The notes: generated from the letters alone by a model not told the origin. Shown: positions 22,692 through 35,095, counted from the first letter of the stretch. The stretch: DNA of 64,000 nt from Unio delphinus (GCA_029339505.1 JAQISU010000192.1:1535001-1599000); one strand, 5' to 3'. Translations and numbers: made by a program.

Positions 22692-25159
22692 AATACATTT
22701 ATTGCGGTATAGTAATGTATTTACGCATGTATGAATTGTTTATCTGGCATAACAGCACAACAGCACACTCCTGGCTATATGGTGCCGAGCAAAATTAAGG
22801 TTGTAACACAGAAGAAAAACTCCACAGCAAAAAGTAACCATATGCAGCATGAGACACCTGAAATGAAAAACTAACATAAAGGCAAGATGTTTCAACTCCT
22901 TAAAATATCTCAGTAACATCAAGTGACACTTCCAGGCAATGAAATTCAACCAGTGAGTAATACAACAATATAGTAAGTGCTGTACAAAGCCAAGTAAAGT
23001 TTAAACATGTTAATATGAGAATAAAAGACGCTCAATAGAAATTGTTTCCTTGATATATAGTGTGGAGTTGCAAAGCGATACAAACCGTACAACCCTTGGC
23101 ATCAGGGCTAAATGTTGTATAGTCCGTACTTAAACAGACTCGTTTCGATCGGCAATTGTATACGTTATCGTGTCTTTATTATTGCGCACTAAAGCACTAT
23201 TGTGTATGGCTGTATATACAATTGTGAGAATTTCTATGGCGCGGAATAATAGTGAATTTAATGGAATGGGTCGAATATTTTATCAACCGAAAGGACTAAC
23301 CTGGGCTTTGTTAGGATCGGTATGCACACTTCGCAAATCGCCATTATTGCCCAGCATACAATGTTTAACTGATCCCATTTGCAAAAGTGAAAGTTAGTTT
23401 AAACTGGTTTCATTTTTCACGTAGGTAGCTTCTCAGCTGATAACGAGAGAAGGGGCAGTTTTGTGATTTAGCACAGTGTTCGGTTTGAGGACTTATGTAA
23501 CCCTGACATTTCTCATGAACATTCAAGGTGAGTCAACGAGGGAAAGACAAGTTTTTGGACAAAGCCATATCAAAGTTTGCCAATGGTTGTAGGTGTCTGT
23601 AAATGTTTGCATTTGTAACTAATTCTAACACGTATTAATAATTATGAAATACTTGCTCAAGAAATAACTTTTTTTTTAAAATCAGTGGTGATTGCAGTCT
23701 GTGTGTAGCTACTGGTGGCGCAATCTAAAGTATTTTCTTTGGGGTGGGGTGGGGCAAACGTCTAGTGGTCAGCTATTGTGATTTACGGATGAAGGCCGAA
23801 ACATGTTTAAAGGTGAGTTCCAGGGAAGGGGATGTGTATCTTGCCTACCCAGCCTCTATGTGTGTCGCCCGTGTCAGTTTCCGCCATAAGAGACATACAT
23901 AATCAATGTCATGAATAGATTTCGTCGTAATTAAATTCTTTCATGGTATCAATAGAACTGTCATCAATGTTTCATAATTGGATATAATTATGAACCCAAA
24001 GCGTCACACCCTCTTCTGCATTCTCCAATTTACAAAGTAGATATAACTCCTAACACAGTTTGTCAATTGCATATTTTATCTTCTCCACTGTTTTTTGTGC
24101 ACTACAACAAACGTGCAAAATGGATTTCATCGATAAGTTTACTGGAACAAACGTAATCTACTGGTTCTGAGTCAAAGCAAGATGGGCGGGGGGGGGGGGG
24201 GCGGAAAAGCGAGTAATATGTTATTAAGAAATATGAATGAATATCGTTAACACTTTCTAGCATCTTGTGAAACAACTTATTTTGGGGATGTCTTAATTGT
24301 ATCACGGAAAATAGCCTTAATACGTAGTGACTCATATAATCTGAAATTCATTCTTTAATCAGTATTTTATATTGCTTAAACTACACGGCTCATCGATGTA
24401 ATAACATCAGAAGAAGCATTATAGCACAACGAGAGAAATACATTTTGTCGAACGACTGTTGTTCAAAATGTATTGATGGTCATCGATTCCGATAGATATT
24501 TGGTGTTATTTTCTTTTCTTTCGTTCCATTTTTAAGTAACTATACATTTGCTCACCAGTAACTGTTTCGTTAAGAGCTGACAAGGGTTACGGTAAGTTTC
24601 AGAAATGAGCTCTCTAAACCATCACATTCACATCGAAGCATGTTAGGATGGTGCCCGTCTTGTCAGAGTTTACTTTCAACTGAGTTCTATATTCTATATG
24701 TGGCGGAGGAATATCAATAGTCAGACTCATTGAACCTTTTTCTTTATAAAAAAATATTGTTTTAAAATTATTTTATGTGTTTAACCCCATCAAAATATTT
24801 ATGCCGAATAGACCGTTTGAGACAGTCATGAAAATTGTATTTTCTGCCATATTAAAAGTTTAAAGACCAAATGCGATTTTAAAGACCCAGATTTAAGGGC
24901 GTGGGTTTCAACTCACCCGAGGGATTCAACGAACATTAATACCAGAACAAACATGTATGATCCCTATTCTGTCCAAAGAATGCGCCGATCCTGTATGTTG
25001 GTTTTACTTAATCTTTTTCGGGTATATCTCATGCTCCCGATCAGTTGAAATACAAATCGATGTGCGACTCTCAAGAGAGTTAGTTTCTAAGAATTATTGA
25101 CAAATAGTCGCTTTAGCAAATCTTTCAGTATGATATGTAATTTCTGAGGAATAAAGCAA
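22692..25159. other. Gene-poor interval with a 14-base G run
   Basis: A G run lies at 24188-24201. A donor-like AAG|GTGAGT occurs at 23529 and an ACG|GTAAGT near 24594, but upstream frames are interrupted and no acceptor partner is convincing. Confidence 0.5.
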
Positions 25160-25540
25160 CTACCTGATGTTTGGCAGATAATTGTGTGTAATTACTACTC
25201 TGATGTTTGGCAGATAATTGTGTGTAATTACTACTCTGATGTTTGGCAGATAATTGTGTGTAATTATTACTCTGATGTTTGGCAGATAATTGTGTGTAAT
25301 TACTACTCTGATGTTTGGCAGATAATTGTGTGTAATTACTACTCTGATGTTTGGCAGATAATTGTGTGTAATTACTACTCTGATGTTTGGCAGATAATTG
25401 TGTATAATTACTACTCTGATGTTTGTCAAATAATTGTGTGTAATTACTACTCTGATGTTTGGCAGATAATTGTGTGTAATTACTACTCTGATGTTTGGCA
25501 GATAATTGTGTGTAATTACTACTCTGATGCTTGGCATATA
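25160..25540. repeat. 36-bp minisatellite, about 10.5 copies
   Basis: GTGTGTAATTACTACTCTGA followed by TGTTTGGCAGATAATT repeats every 36 bp with very few differences. Because 36 is a multiple of three, both strands show about 125-codon frames with a 12-residue period (+ strand CNYYSDVWQIIV). This is a consequence of the period and not evidence of coding. Confidence 0.95.
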
Positions 25541-26736
25541 GCTATATGTAATTATTCAAAATTCTGAACTGTACATTAATTTGTATGTGAATGAGAGAGA
25601 ATACGTGTCTGTTACTGTGGAGCAGACGAGTTACAAGGACTTCTTTGCATATCTCGTTTCTATCACTCTGAATACATAAGCTGTATTACAGTAAGGGAGC
25701 GCGGCTAATTTCTCCATTTGCAAAAATAGTTTTCTTTGCTATATGACAACCAAACATGATTGAATGCAAACTTCACAAGTTTCGTTCTAATTTTTGTCAT
25801 TATGGGATTCCGAAGAACAATCAAGATTTGCTTACCTCGGAAACTGATTAGCTTTATTACATCCTGCAAAACTACTCTTCTCCGAAAATAAAGATTCGCC
25901 TACAAAAATGCATCAATAAGCAAATTTTTTACGCTTTGCAAAAATACATATTAACACACGTTTTAGAAAGAAATGTGTTTAGTTTCAAATAACTTCCAAG
26001 TCATGAAAATTAATAAAGTAATAAGGCCACGTGTTTGGAACTATTTTGTTGCTCTTAAGATATAGACGTGACTATAGCTGGTCGACGGAGGGATAATATC
26101 CAATCCAGAATTTGATAGTATCGCCAGACATCATAGTTGCTTATGTAGCGAATATGACGTAGAGTTGATTGCACGTGTTACGTTAATACACACACTTTAC
26201 GAAATACAGTTGATTTGATTACAGTGCGGTCCGGGGAAAGGATGAATATATCAAAACACTTAGGCATCAATGTAGCACGGGATCCAAAGTTAACATATGT
26301 ATACGGCCTCATTGATATACCTTGTTCAACAATGTGTATGCCTTTTCTCGTAAGAATAGTTGTACAAAATGTTCGTATACGAACAGATTTTCGCGCATAC
26401 GTTAATTAGCATACTGTGTTAAAACCTAGACCATCTCAGAGGGTAGTGCAAAAGTTAAGTTGCATATGTGTACGCTTGCATGTTAAAAAGGGTTTCAGGA
26501 TAGCAACATATAAATATGTTGGTATTTCAGTGAGTTTCATTTCTTCCATTTGGATGACAACTTATATAATCATTATTTTATTTTATTTTTAATTTAGCTA
26601 AGTTTAATTTCAGTATCTACAAATTCGCTTCTACAAGCCTATATGTCTATCCTATGACTGAAAATAGACGTTTAAGTGATGGTTAGCATTATATTTGTTT
26701 TCTTAATGGATCTGAAAATTAATATCTATAAAGAAA
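25541..26736. other. Unique interval, no gene recognised
   Basis: A 64-codon frame at 26215-26409 has no recognised relative. No arrays or transposon ends are seen. Confidence 0.5.
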
Positions 26737-26769
<33 letters not shown>

Positions 26770-26799
26770 CGTGTTTGTGTGCGTGTGTGTGTGTGTGTG
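26737..26799. repeat. (GT)n microsatellite with GC interruptions
   Basis: Alternating purine-pyrimidine GT/GC, a Z-DNA-prone class of sequence, G strand on +. Confidence 0.95.
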
Positions 26800-26937
26800 A
26801 TAGTTCTTTTGACTTATGTGATCAATATACAGCAATGAATTAGATATATAACAGAGGCTAAAATGAATCGATGCTTGTAATTAGATTGTCATCTCACAAT
26901 CTCACTGCCACAAGCTATTAAAAAAAAAAATAAAAAA

Positions 26938-26994
<57 letters not shown>
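26938..26994. repeat. (AAT)n microsatellite
   Basis: About 18 AAT units after an A-rich stretch. No LINE 3' end motif is adjacent. Confidence 0.95.
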
Positions 26995-27269
26995 TTTAAG
27001 ACATCATCATCACTGCCAACACTTTCATTCTTCTCTTTTAATTCAGACTGGGACGACAATCCTGACGATAACGATAAATTAATCAATTAATGAAACAATG
27101 TTCATCTTCTTCTCATAGTCATCATCTCCACAACCGTCGTCGTTATCATCAGCAGTCATAATCATTTGTATCAATATTGATGATGAAACGTTCCATTACA
27201 TATCTCTTTATAGTTGTTACATATTTGACCAAACCGAAACATCTTTAAATCAGAAACAAATGTCTGTAC

Positions 27270-28570
27270 CAGGAGCTATTAGTACTAGGTGTAATTGACT
27301 GTACTTGGTGCTATTAGTACTAGATGTAATTGACTGTACTTGGTGCTATTAGTACTAGGTGTAATTGACTGTACTTGGTGCTATTAGTACTAGGTGTAAT
27401 TGACTGTACTTGGTGCTATTAGTACTAGGTGTAATTGACTGTACTTGGTGATATTAGTACTAGGTGTAATTGACTGTACTTGGTGCTATTAGTACTAGGT
27501 GTAATTGACTGTACTTGGTGCTATTAGTACTAGGTGTAATTGACTGTACTTGGTGCTATTAGTACTAGGTGTAATTGACTGTACTTGGTGCTATTAGTAC
27601 TAGGTGTAATTGACTGTACTTGGTGCTATTTGCTGTGCTTAGTTATTTAGACTGTTTCTAGGTGCTATAGACTGTAGCAGGTGATATTACCTGTACTTGG
27701 TACTATAGATTGTACTAGGTGATATTAGTACTAGGTGTAATTGACTGTACTTGGTGCTATTAGTACTAGGTGTAACTGACTGTACTTGGTGCTATTAGTA
27801 CTAGGTGTAATTGACTGTACTTGGTGCTATTAGTACTAGGTGTAATTGACTGTACTTGGTGCTATTAGTACTAGGTGTAATTGACTGTACTTGGTGCTAT
27901 TAGTACTAGGTGTAATTGACTGTACTTGGTGATATTAGTACTAGGTGTAATTGACTGTATTTGGTGCTATTAGTACTAGGTGTAATTGACTGTACTTGGT
28001 GATATTAGTACTAGGTGTAATTGACTGTACTTGGTGCTATTAGTACTAGGTGTAATTGACTGTACTTGGTGCTATTTGCTGTGCTTAGTTATTTAGACTG
28101 TTTCTAGGTGCTATAGACTGTAGCAGGTGATATAACCTGTACTTGGTACTATAAATTGTACTAGGTGATATTGGCTGTACCAGGTGATAGTAACTGTACT
28201 AGGTGCTATAGACTGTCATATATACTTATGACTACTTGTTGCTATTAACTGACATGGTGCTATTGAATGTACTTTGAGCTACCGTACATGGTATAGGGAC
28301 CGTAATATGTACTTTTGACTGTACTTGTTGTTATCAACTGTAATTGGTCTTATTGAATGTACTTGGTGTTATATACTGTACAAGATGATATAGACCGTAC
28401 TAGGTACTATTGAATGTACCTGGTGGTATTGATTTTATTTGGTGCTATTGACTGTACCTGATGTTATGAACTGTAGTACCTGGTGCTATTAACTGTACTA
28501 GGTGCTATATATTGTACCATGTGCTATTGATTATTAGGTGATATAGATTGTACTAGGTAATACATACTGT
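27270..28570. repeat. 35-bp dimeric minisatellite with a 446-bp duplicated block
   Basis: The unit joins two related half-units, GTACTAGGTGTAATTGACT and GTACTTGGTGCTATTA, giving 35 bp in about 20 near-identical copies. An interrupting segment, TGCTGTGCTTAGTTATTTAG, followed by diverged half-units, starts at 27631 and again at 28077, 446 bp apart. From about 28150 to 28570 only loose 17-18 bp half-units remain (GTAC..GGTGCTAT variants), which look like an ancestral monomeric edge. Confidence 0.93.
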
Positions 28571-29167
28571 ACTAGGGATATAAACTTTAATATGTATGCT
28601 AGTTAGTTTAATGAATGAATATGACCGTACACATGTGTTTTCAAATCAATTGTTTTGAAATTTACAAGTGTTGATCATTATATGGTATAATTGGAATACT
28701 AATGGGATTAATGTAAATCATTAATCCAATATGTTTCATTAAATACTTTAAAATATTTAAATTTAAGAATTGTGAAAAGTGAATTGCTATTTTCAGTTCT
28801 TGAATTTGAACATTTTTAATGTTTCGTCATTCCGACCATCCATCCATCAGTACAATTTAATTTCCAAGGCCAAACTCCAAAACCATTTTAGATATCTTTA
28901 TAAAAATTTAGCTCTCACATGGATATGTGTTGTAGATGCGTATTTTGTTTCATTCTCAGTTGTTGGTGTTCACTATTTAAAGGGCGTTTTTGCGTTATTG
29001 TTTCTTTATCGTACCTCTGCCTCTACCTTTTGGAGCGAAACCTTGGACACTTTGTACATACGAACTTCCTGTATATAAACTCTTCGACAAATCATTCTTC
29101 CTCCAAGCGGACCTATTGGTGGGGCAGGGAATGTGGATGACTTCCTTCCCTTTGTTTAATTTATCTG
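28571..29167. other. Unique interval, no gene recognised
   Basis: Overlapping frames of up to 99 codons at 28779-29271 occur in all three + phases, typical of chance. No domain is seen. Confidence 0.5.
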
Positions 29168-29174
29168 ATATATA

Positions 29175-29270
<96 letters not shown>
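29168..29270. repeat. (AT)n microsatellite
   Basis: About 100 bp of AT dinucleotides. It is self-complementary and cruciform-prone. Confidence 0.97.
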
Positions 29271-29272
<2 letters not shown>

Positions 29273-31312
29273 ATTCCTTTAGGTAAGCAGAAGAAGGGTG
29301 AATACATCAGTTATACATAACTTTTGTTAATAAATCTAGCAGCGCTTGTGCATTTAGCATTAATTTTTTTTTATGAAGAAAACAGAAATATTTTTGAATG
29401 TCAAAATGTCGATACTATTTTTCAGTTTCGAATGGACACCATTGTTATCGTTATCTCTACTTAAATGTCATCCGTAACATTTACAAACACGCCGATATCA
29501 TTTGTATGCTATTCAAAGACTTTCTTTGATTGAAAACCCTATTGATGTATCACCCTTATTCAGTGCATTGCAAATGTATCTATTATGTTTACAGACATTA
29601 ATAATTTATCGTTATAAAACGTATTCTAAAGAACTGTTGTCTTGTGCGAACCATCAATAGCTCATTCACATTCAGGCCTTTTGCTGCTACTGTTACCTCT
29701 GGCTATTTTGTCCATAAACGAGTGACCATCTCAATGGTATATAGAGTACATGATGGCTGTATACTAGAGCATATCTCAAGTGATGAGTATGCACACAGGT
29801 CTTCTAATGTGCGGCATTCATGTCGATTTCATCGCATCTTTTTATTCTCAGTGTTATTCAGCTAAGTTTATATACCGTGTTATCTGTGGATGTAAATTAT
29901 TCATTTATCGACCCTGTTTTAACTTTTGCTGAAATATTTTGTCAGAAATGATTGCTAAAGGAAGGCGTACAACCGATGGCGGCAGAGCTTTCAAAAGCTT
30001 CGTTCTATAGGTTTATTGGAAACTCTTCTCCCAAGCTGTGATCTTTTGTATTCTTCAGTTCTCTGAAGTATAATACTAATGAAAGCATGCGAACAATTTA
30101 AAACTATGCCGCATTGATTCCTATTCTGCTCAGATTATTGTGAAAGCACAAATACACAACAGCTAGCGTGCTTCCATCGAATGGGCCATCTGGAAGCAAT
30201 AACAATACGTTTGAAACAGCATCGCCGTCCAACAATACCTACCCTGACAAATGCTTTGTCGTCTAGCTAGAATAGGCTGTAATAGAGATTGTTCGAACCA
30301 GAACTTTCCACACTGAAAATTTTCTATGGTGGAGACGGACTGTCTCTTCCTAAAATGTCCTTTGGGTGACAGATTGGGAACTGTGTTCATTAAATGATGG
30401 AAAACCGTTGCGATATAGAGTATATAGTTTCCTGATTTTGATAAGATTGCAGCAATGCGACCCACACGTCAAATGTTTCCATTCAAGGTAAGTTTAAAAA
30501 ATAATGTGCATCGTTTTGATTACTGTTGATATGGGATATTTGCTACTCTCACTTGCAGCTCAAAGATACCGGTATGCTCCGCTATGCCAAACTATCAGAA
30601 ACTGCGTTGAAATATCTGCTATAAACCAGTTCCGCAGACTATATAAAAAAGATTTAGAAGACAAATTTGATGCAGATTTACTTGTATACCATGGTCATTT
30701 GAGATTCACAAAACGATTCCAAATCTGCAAATTTGAATATTTAATGTACAAGTACTCGAAATATTGTAACATTCAACCTTTTACCACCTCCCAAAAATAG
30801 TATAATTATTTTTGTTCTGAAATTAATGATGACAATTCAAATGTATTGTATATTAGCATCCAGACTTTAATTATTGTAATGTGTTCTTCATCTGATATAA
30901 ATTAATGTATATTTTTTGAAAGCATTTAATGCATGATAACGTCAAGTTTTGTCAAGGCTGTAAATTTCTTCATTCATATCATTGGTATTGGAATGTCATA
31001 TAGCATTTAAAATAATACAATTACTTTTCTATGTGTACGATGAAAGGAACAATGAAACGGAAAAAAATATGATAGAGTGTTGTTGCTAAATTCGTATTAT
31101 GATATGGTAATGAAACATTAGACATTCTCCGTAATGTTATATTTGTTTAGCTTGCACTGTACAAACGAGGGTGGTAATTATATCGCAGCAGCCTTTATAT
31201 GTTCGTAAATGAATAATTACAATACCTATGTAAATATTATTTTCGCATTGATTTGATTGATAAAGTAACTGGTATTTTAGTATCATTCTTAGAAAATCTC
31301 AGTTTGTATAAA
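29271..31312. other. Gene-poor interval
   Basis: A 100-codon minus frame at 30163-30465 and a 98-codon plus frame at 30504-30800 show no recognised family. A donor-like AAG|GTAAGT is at 30488. Confidence 0.5.
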
Positions 31313-31335
31313 ATCGATCGATCGATCGATCGATC

Positions 31336-31418
<83 letters not shown>
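31313..31418. repeat. Compound microsatellite (ATCG)n(GA)n
   Basis: About six self-complementary ATCG units (31313-31337) run into about 80 bp of pure GA. Confidence 0.97.
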
Positions 31419-31420
<2 letters not shown>

Positions 31421-31503
31421 AAATTATAACTAAAAATGCAACCGGATTTGTTTATGCGCAGGATTAAAGGTTATCGGAATTTGTACAATTCAACTCTGGC
31501 ATG

Positions 31504-31506
<3 letters not shown>

Positions 31507-31557
<51 letters not shown>
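31507..31557. repeat. (AAT)n microsatellite, LINE 3' tail
   Basis: Seventeen AAT units on the + strand, equal to the (ATT)n terminus of the minus-strand LINE. It was therefore probably seeded by retrotransposition rather than arising independently. Confidence 0.9.
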
Positions 31558-31560
<3 letters not shown>

Positions 31561-31628
31561 GACTTTGTATGGTGCCTAATCTTTCGAAGCTCGAAGCGCT
31601 TTACACCATTAATAATGACATGACTACA

Positions 31629-33110
31629 CTACAGAACAACAAATGACAAAAACAATGAGATTGGAAAACATAAAAACATGCTCAAAACATATAAGGTACA
31701 AAACATGATTAGGTCGCTAAGTTTTTCCTGCAGTCGAAACAGGTGAGTCTTAAGAACACTCTTAAAAGGGACCACTGTGTCTTTGTGTCTAATTTCAATG
31801 GGCAATTCGTTCAACGTCGCCGGGCCCTGGTGTGCAAACGAACGTTGTCCATATGACTTTGTTTTCACCTTGGGAACAATGAGTATACGATTATCAGAAG
31901 AAGAGCGTAAGGATCTAGCTGGTGTATACACATGGATGAGGTTGGATAGGTATGTTGGACTGGAGTCTGTCATTGAAACATAGCACAGAGAACAAATTTT
32001 GTGTTTGATTCTGTATCGAATCGATAGTCAGTGTAGGGTACAGAGCAGTGGTGAGGTGTGCTCTGATCGAGGTACTCTAAAGATGATCTGTGCAGCTGTG
32101 TTTTGAACTTTTTGAAGTTTCTGGAGTAAACATTGTGACGAACCATACAAAACTGAGTTACAATAGTCCAGTCTTGAAAGTACTAATGAACACACAAGTG
32201 TTTTAGTGGCATCAGCTGAAAGATATTTGCGAATGGAACTGATGCGTCTCAATTCAAGATATGCAGCTATGACATGTTGGTGCAATGTGAGAGTACTGTC
32301 TAGAGTAACGCCTAGGTTCCGTACTGACTGTGAGAATTTAATGTTGGTGTTGCTAATATTTATTGTCTGAGGTAAAGGATGTGAATGAGAAAGTCTTTGT
32401 GTTGTGATCAGAATAGCCTCAGTTTTATCATCATTCATCTGCAGCTTGTTACATGTCATCCATGATTTCACATCAGAAATGCACTTCTCTACTCCATGGA
32501 TGGTAGCATCAACTTCAGTTGGGTGGCTAGACGTGTATATTTGGGTGTAATCAGCATACAATTGGTGCGACACTGGGTGATGATCTATGACACTTGAGAG
32601 TGGCTGAGTATACAGAATGAAGAGAACAGGTCCAAGAACAGATCCCTGTGGAACACCACAACATACGTCAACTGGGCTGGAATGTATTCCATTTGCAGAT
32701 ATAATTTGTGTCCTGTTCACTAAGTAGGACTTGAACCACTGTAAGGCTATATTCGGAATGCCAAATACATGCTGGAGACGGTGAAGTAATATATCATGGT
32801 CTATTGTGTCAAATGCTTCAGATAAATCCATGAGAGTGAGGACTGTAATCTTTCCACTATCCAAAGCAGAGAGAATGTCACTAAATACTTTCAGAAGAGT
32901 AGTTTCCGTACTGTGGCAAGGGCGATATGCAGACTGTACATTGATAAAAAAGACTGTTTGAATTCAAATGAGATACAAGCTGAGTTAGAACAACCTTTTC
33001 TAAGATTTTTTATATGAATGGGAGATTAGAAACTGGGCGGTAGTTCTTTAAATCATTATGGTCCAGTATTGTTTTTTTCAGCAGTGGCTTTACGATGGCA
33101 GTTTTGAAAA
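31629..33110 (-). pseudogene. LINE reverse transcriptase domain, degenerate
   Basis: On the minus strand [12 protein letters not shown] is followed by an in-frame stop, then KILEKVVLTQL. After a frameshift come QSAYRPCHSTETTLL, motif A DLSEAFDTIDHDILL (about 32790-32835), motif B GVPQGSVLGPVLF (about 32620-32660) and motif C at 32547-32558. Motif C reads YADY instead of YADD: the second catalytic Asp is a Tyr, explained by one GAC to TAC change. A TGG to TGA change at 32026-32028 truncates the frame. Beyond it the same frame continues with LSIRYRIKHKICSLCY and YTPARSLRSSSDN to the C-terminus at 31629. Intact versions copy the element RNA at a nicked target. This copy is catalytically dead on two counts. 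Confidence 0.9.
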
Positions 33111-33550
33111 AGATGGGAATTCCCCTGATGAGAGAGAGATATTAATAACATCAGTTAGTGAAGGCAGTATTGGGTCTAAGCACTCAAGCAGCAGTGATGT
33201 CCGAATTGGATCAAGTTCACAAGACTTTGGTGCACTTTTCATCACGATTGTCCGTACTAAATCAATAGAAACAGGTTCAAATGCTCATAATGGTTGTCGC
33301 TGAAATTCTGCATCATAACTATATGGTGACGAATCAGTTGAAATTGTGCTGTCAAGCGAATCTCTAATGGTTTGTACTTTGTCAGCGAAGAAATTTGCAA
33401 ATTGGTCTGGTAGGTCTAGTGGAGAGAAGTTTGTTGGAAGTGGTGTACATTTGTTCCTTGACATTAATTTGTTAGTTATCTCGAAGAGCTATTTGCAGCT
33501 GGAACTCTCCGTGATCCCTGCACTGTAGTGGGATGATTTGGCTAAATGGA

Positions 33551-33690
33551 CTACGTTTGTGACGTTCTTCTAAGCGGCTTTGTAGATTTGTTTATGAATG
33601 ATAAGTCTGGTGGAAAGCCAAAGCTTCTCTGCTTTTCGGCGATGTCTTTTAGCAGTGCGAAGCTGGTCCCTAACACTGCTATACCTTGGA
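33551..33690 (-). pseudogene. LINE endonuclease-RT connecting segment
   Basis: RDQLRTAKRHRRKAEKLW followed by IIHKQIYKAA matches the basic linker that precedes the RT in CR1/L2-type ORF2 proteins. A stop follows (KAA*). The segment up to 33110 continues with TPLPTNFSPLDLPDQFANFF and FEPVSIDLVRTI, again broken by stops and a frame change. Confidence 0.8.
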
Positions 33691-33702
33691 GAACACTTTT
33701 TT

Positions 33703-34566
33703 TTAATTGATACTCTGCATTTGGTGACTGGGGATGTTTTTCAAGCAATGAACGTTATCAAGTTGTTCCGCTGTTGGATGTAAGAAAGTTGTTAGGTTTT
33801 CTTTGATGTCATGCATGAATTTGGTTCTATTTATCATACGGAGGTTTCTCTTAGTAGCAAATAGAGGTGGAGGGTTAGGGACTGATACGTCGAGATCGCA
33901 TACAATGCAGAGGTGATCCGATGCAAGTTCGTGGGATACAAGGGTGGATTGCAGAATATTATCATCAGGTCTATAAAGAAACCAATCTAAAATGTGACCA
34001 AGTTTATGGGTAGGTTGGTTAACTGACTGTTTAAGATTGAAAACATGAATGGAATCTAGGAGTTTTGACATGTATGGTTGACCAGGACACTCAAAGTAAA
34101 ATTTGAAATCTCCAAGAATAATTAGGTTTCCACCTAGCGAATTTCCATACTCTAGAAGATTTGGAAACTGCTCCAAAAAGAGAGATTCAGTCAGCTTGTT
34201 TTTTCCACTAGGAGGAGGGCGGTAGAGACAGAAAAATGGACTGGCCTTTGTTCCAGTGTGAGCGTTGTTTGGACTAGACAAACGATGTGTGGCAGAAATT
34301 GAAGGTTGTGTTGTACTTAAGGCATTTGATCATGGAATTCTTTATAATTACAGCAATTCCACCTCCGCGAGAGTTGCAGGGAAACGACTTGATGGAGTAA
34401 TCACTCCGCACACTTACATTCATCACCAGCGGAATGTAACCAAGTTTCTTTCAGGAAGAAGACGTCAATATTCTGGTCGTTGATAAAATTCACAATTTCT
34501 GTGCGCTTTTCCGGTGATCCTACTGATTGAGCATTGAATAATGCAATACGTAGTGGTATCCCTGGG
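33703..34566 (-). pseudogene. LINE apurinic-type endonuclease domain, degenerate
   Basis: The N-terminal part reads LRIALFNAQSVGSPEKR (34520-34560) and LKETWLHSAGDE (34420-34452), carrying the catalytic Asn and Glu positions. A first frameshift leads to DYSIKSFPCNSRGGGIAVII, a second to CLYRPPPSGKNKL. Then LIILGDFKFYFECP appears, where relatives have GDFN with catalytic Asn; here it is Lys. HKLGHILDWFLYRPDDN and the terminal SDH (about 33915) are present. The active version nicks target DNA to prime reverse transcription. Two frameshifts and the Asn-to-Lys change make this copy inactive. Confidence 0.85.
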
Positions 34567-35095
34567 ACATTTCACACAACGGTTGACGATTTAAGAGGAA
34601 TTTGAACCAGGTTTTTAAAATTAACGGCAGAATTTTTAAGTTGTTTATCCGTTACGGGCGAAAGGAAGATAACTGCAATTATTCTTCCTGTTCTACGCCG
34701 GCCAGCTTTGAAAGAACGTTTTCTTTTTCGCTTCCGTTTACATTTAAGAAATGATGAATGTATTCCCAGTTCGTTTAGTCATGAGCACAATGTAGTATCT
34801 AGAACCAAGGTGTGGTCATTTAATCCAATTAATGAGGGTCCGTCGTATTGTAAGCGGTCACGTGACGGCGGTTTATTAAAAAACAAATGACGTCTTAACA
34901 TTGGGACAAAACAGCTGAGAAAAATTCTAATTGTTCTCGTTTCCAAAACTAGGAGATGAAATAACACATACGAACGGAACAGCCAATGCATGATAAAATA
35001 CAATAATGTAGACGATGATAGAGAACAAGCACAAATATCATAAATATAGCACAAAATCGGAAGAGCCTATCTCAAGCAGTTAAGCGATGGCGGCC

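Larger units (their letters stand above)
31507..35095 (-). mobile_element. Nearly full-length, inactive CR1/L2-type LINE
   Basis: Read on the minus strand, the order is: a putative 5' region, a basic linker (KRKRKRSFKAGRRRTGR, about 34680-34750), APE-type endonuclease (about 34565-33840), a connecting region, reverse transcriptase (about 33100-32100), a C-terminal tail, and a 3' UTR. The 3' UTR contains AAAGCGCTTCGAGC (31589-31602) followed by an (ATT)n tail (31507-31557). The GCGCTT motif close to an ATT microsatellite tail is characteristic of the CR1/L2 superclade. At about 3.5 kb it approaches full length. The 5' boundary near 35095 (GATGGCCGCCATCGC) is a guess and no target-site duplication was identified. 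Multiple frameshifts and stops make it a dead copy. Confidence 0.88.

Noticed and set aside
25160..25567. 125-127 codon frames on both strands as a possible repeat protein
   Set aside because: A 36-bp period divisible by three forces open frames on both strands; no start context or flanking coding sequence.
26938..26994. (AAT)n as a second LINE tail
   Set aside because: No GCGCTT-type 3' motif or RT remnant is adjacent on either side.
30163..30800. Adjacent 100- and 98-codon frames as a transposase remnant
   Set aside because: Neither translation shows a recognisable transposase motif; a Tc1-like reading was considered, but no DDE or helix-turn-helix signature was found.
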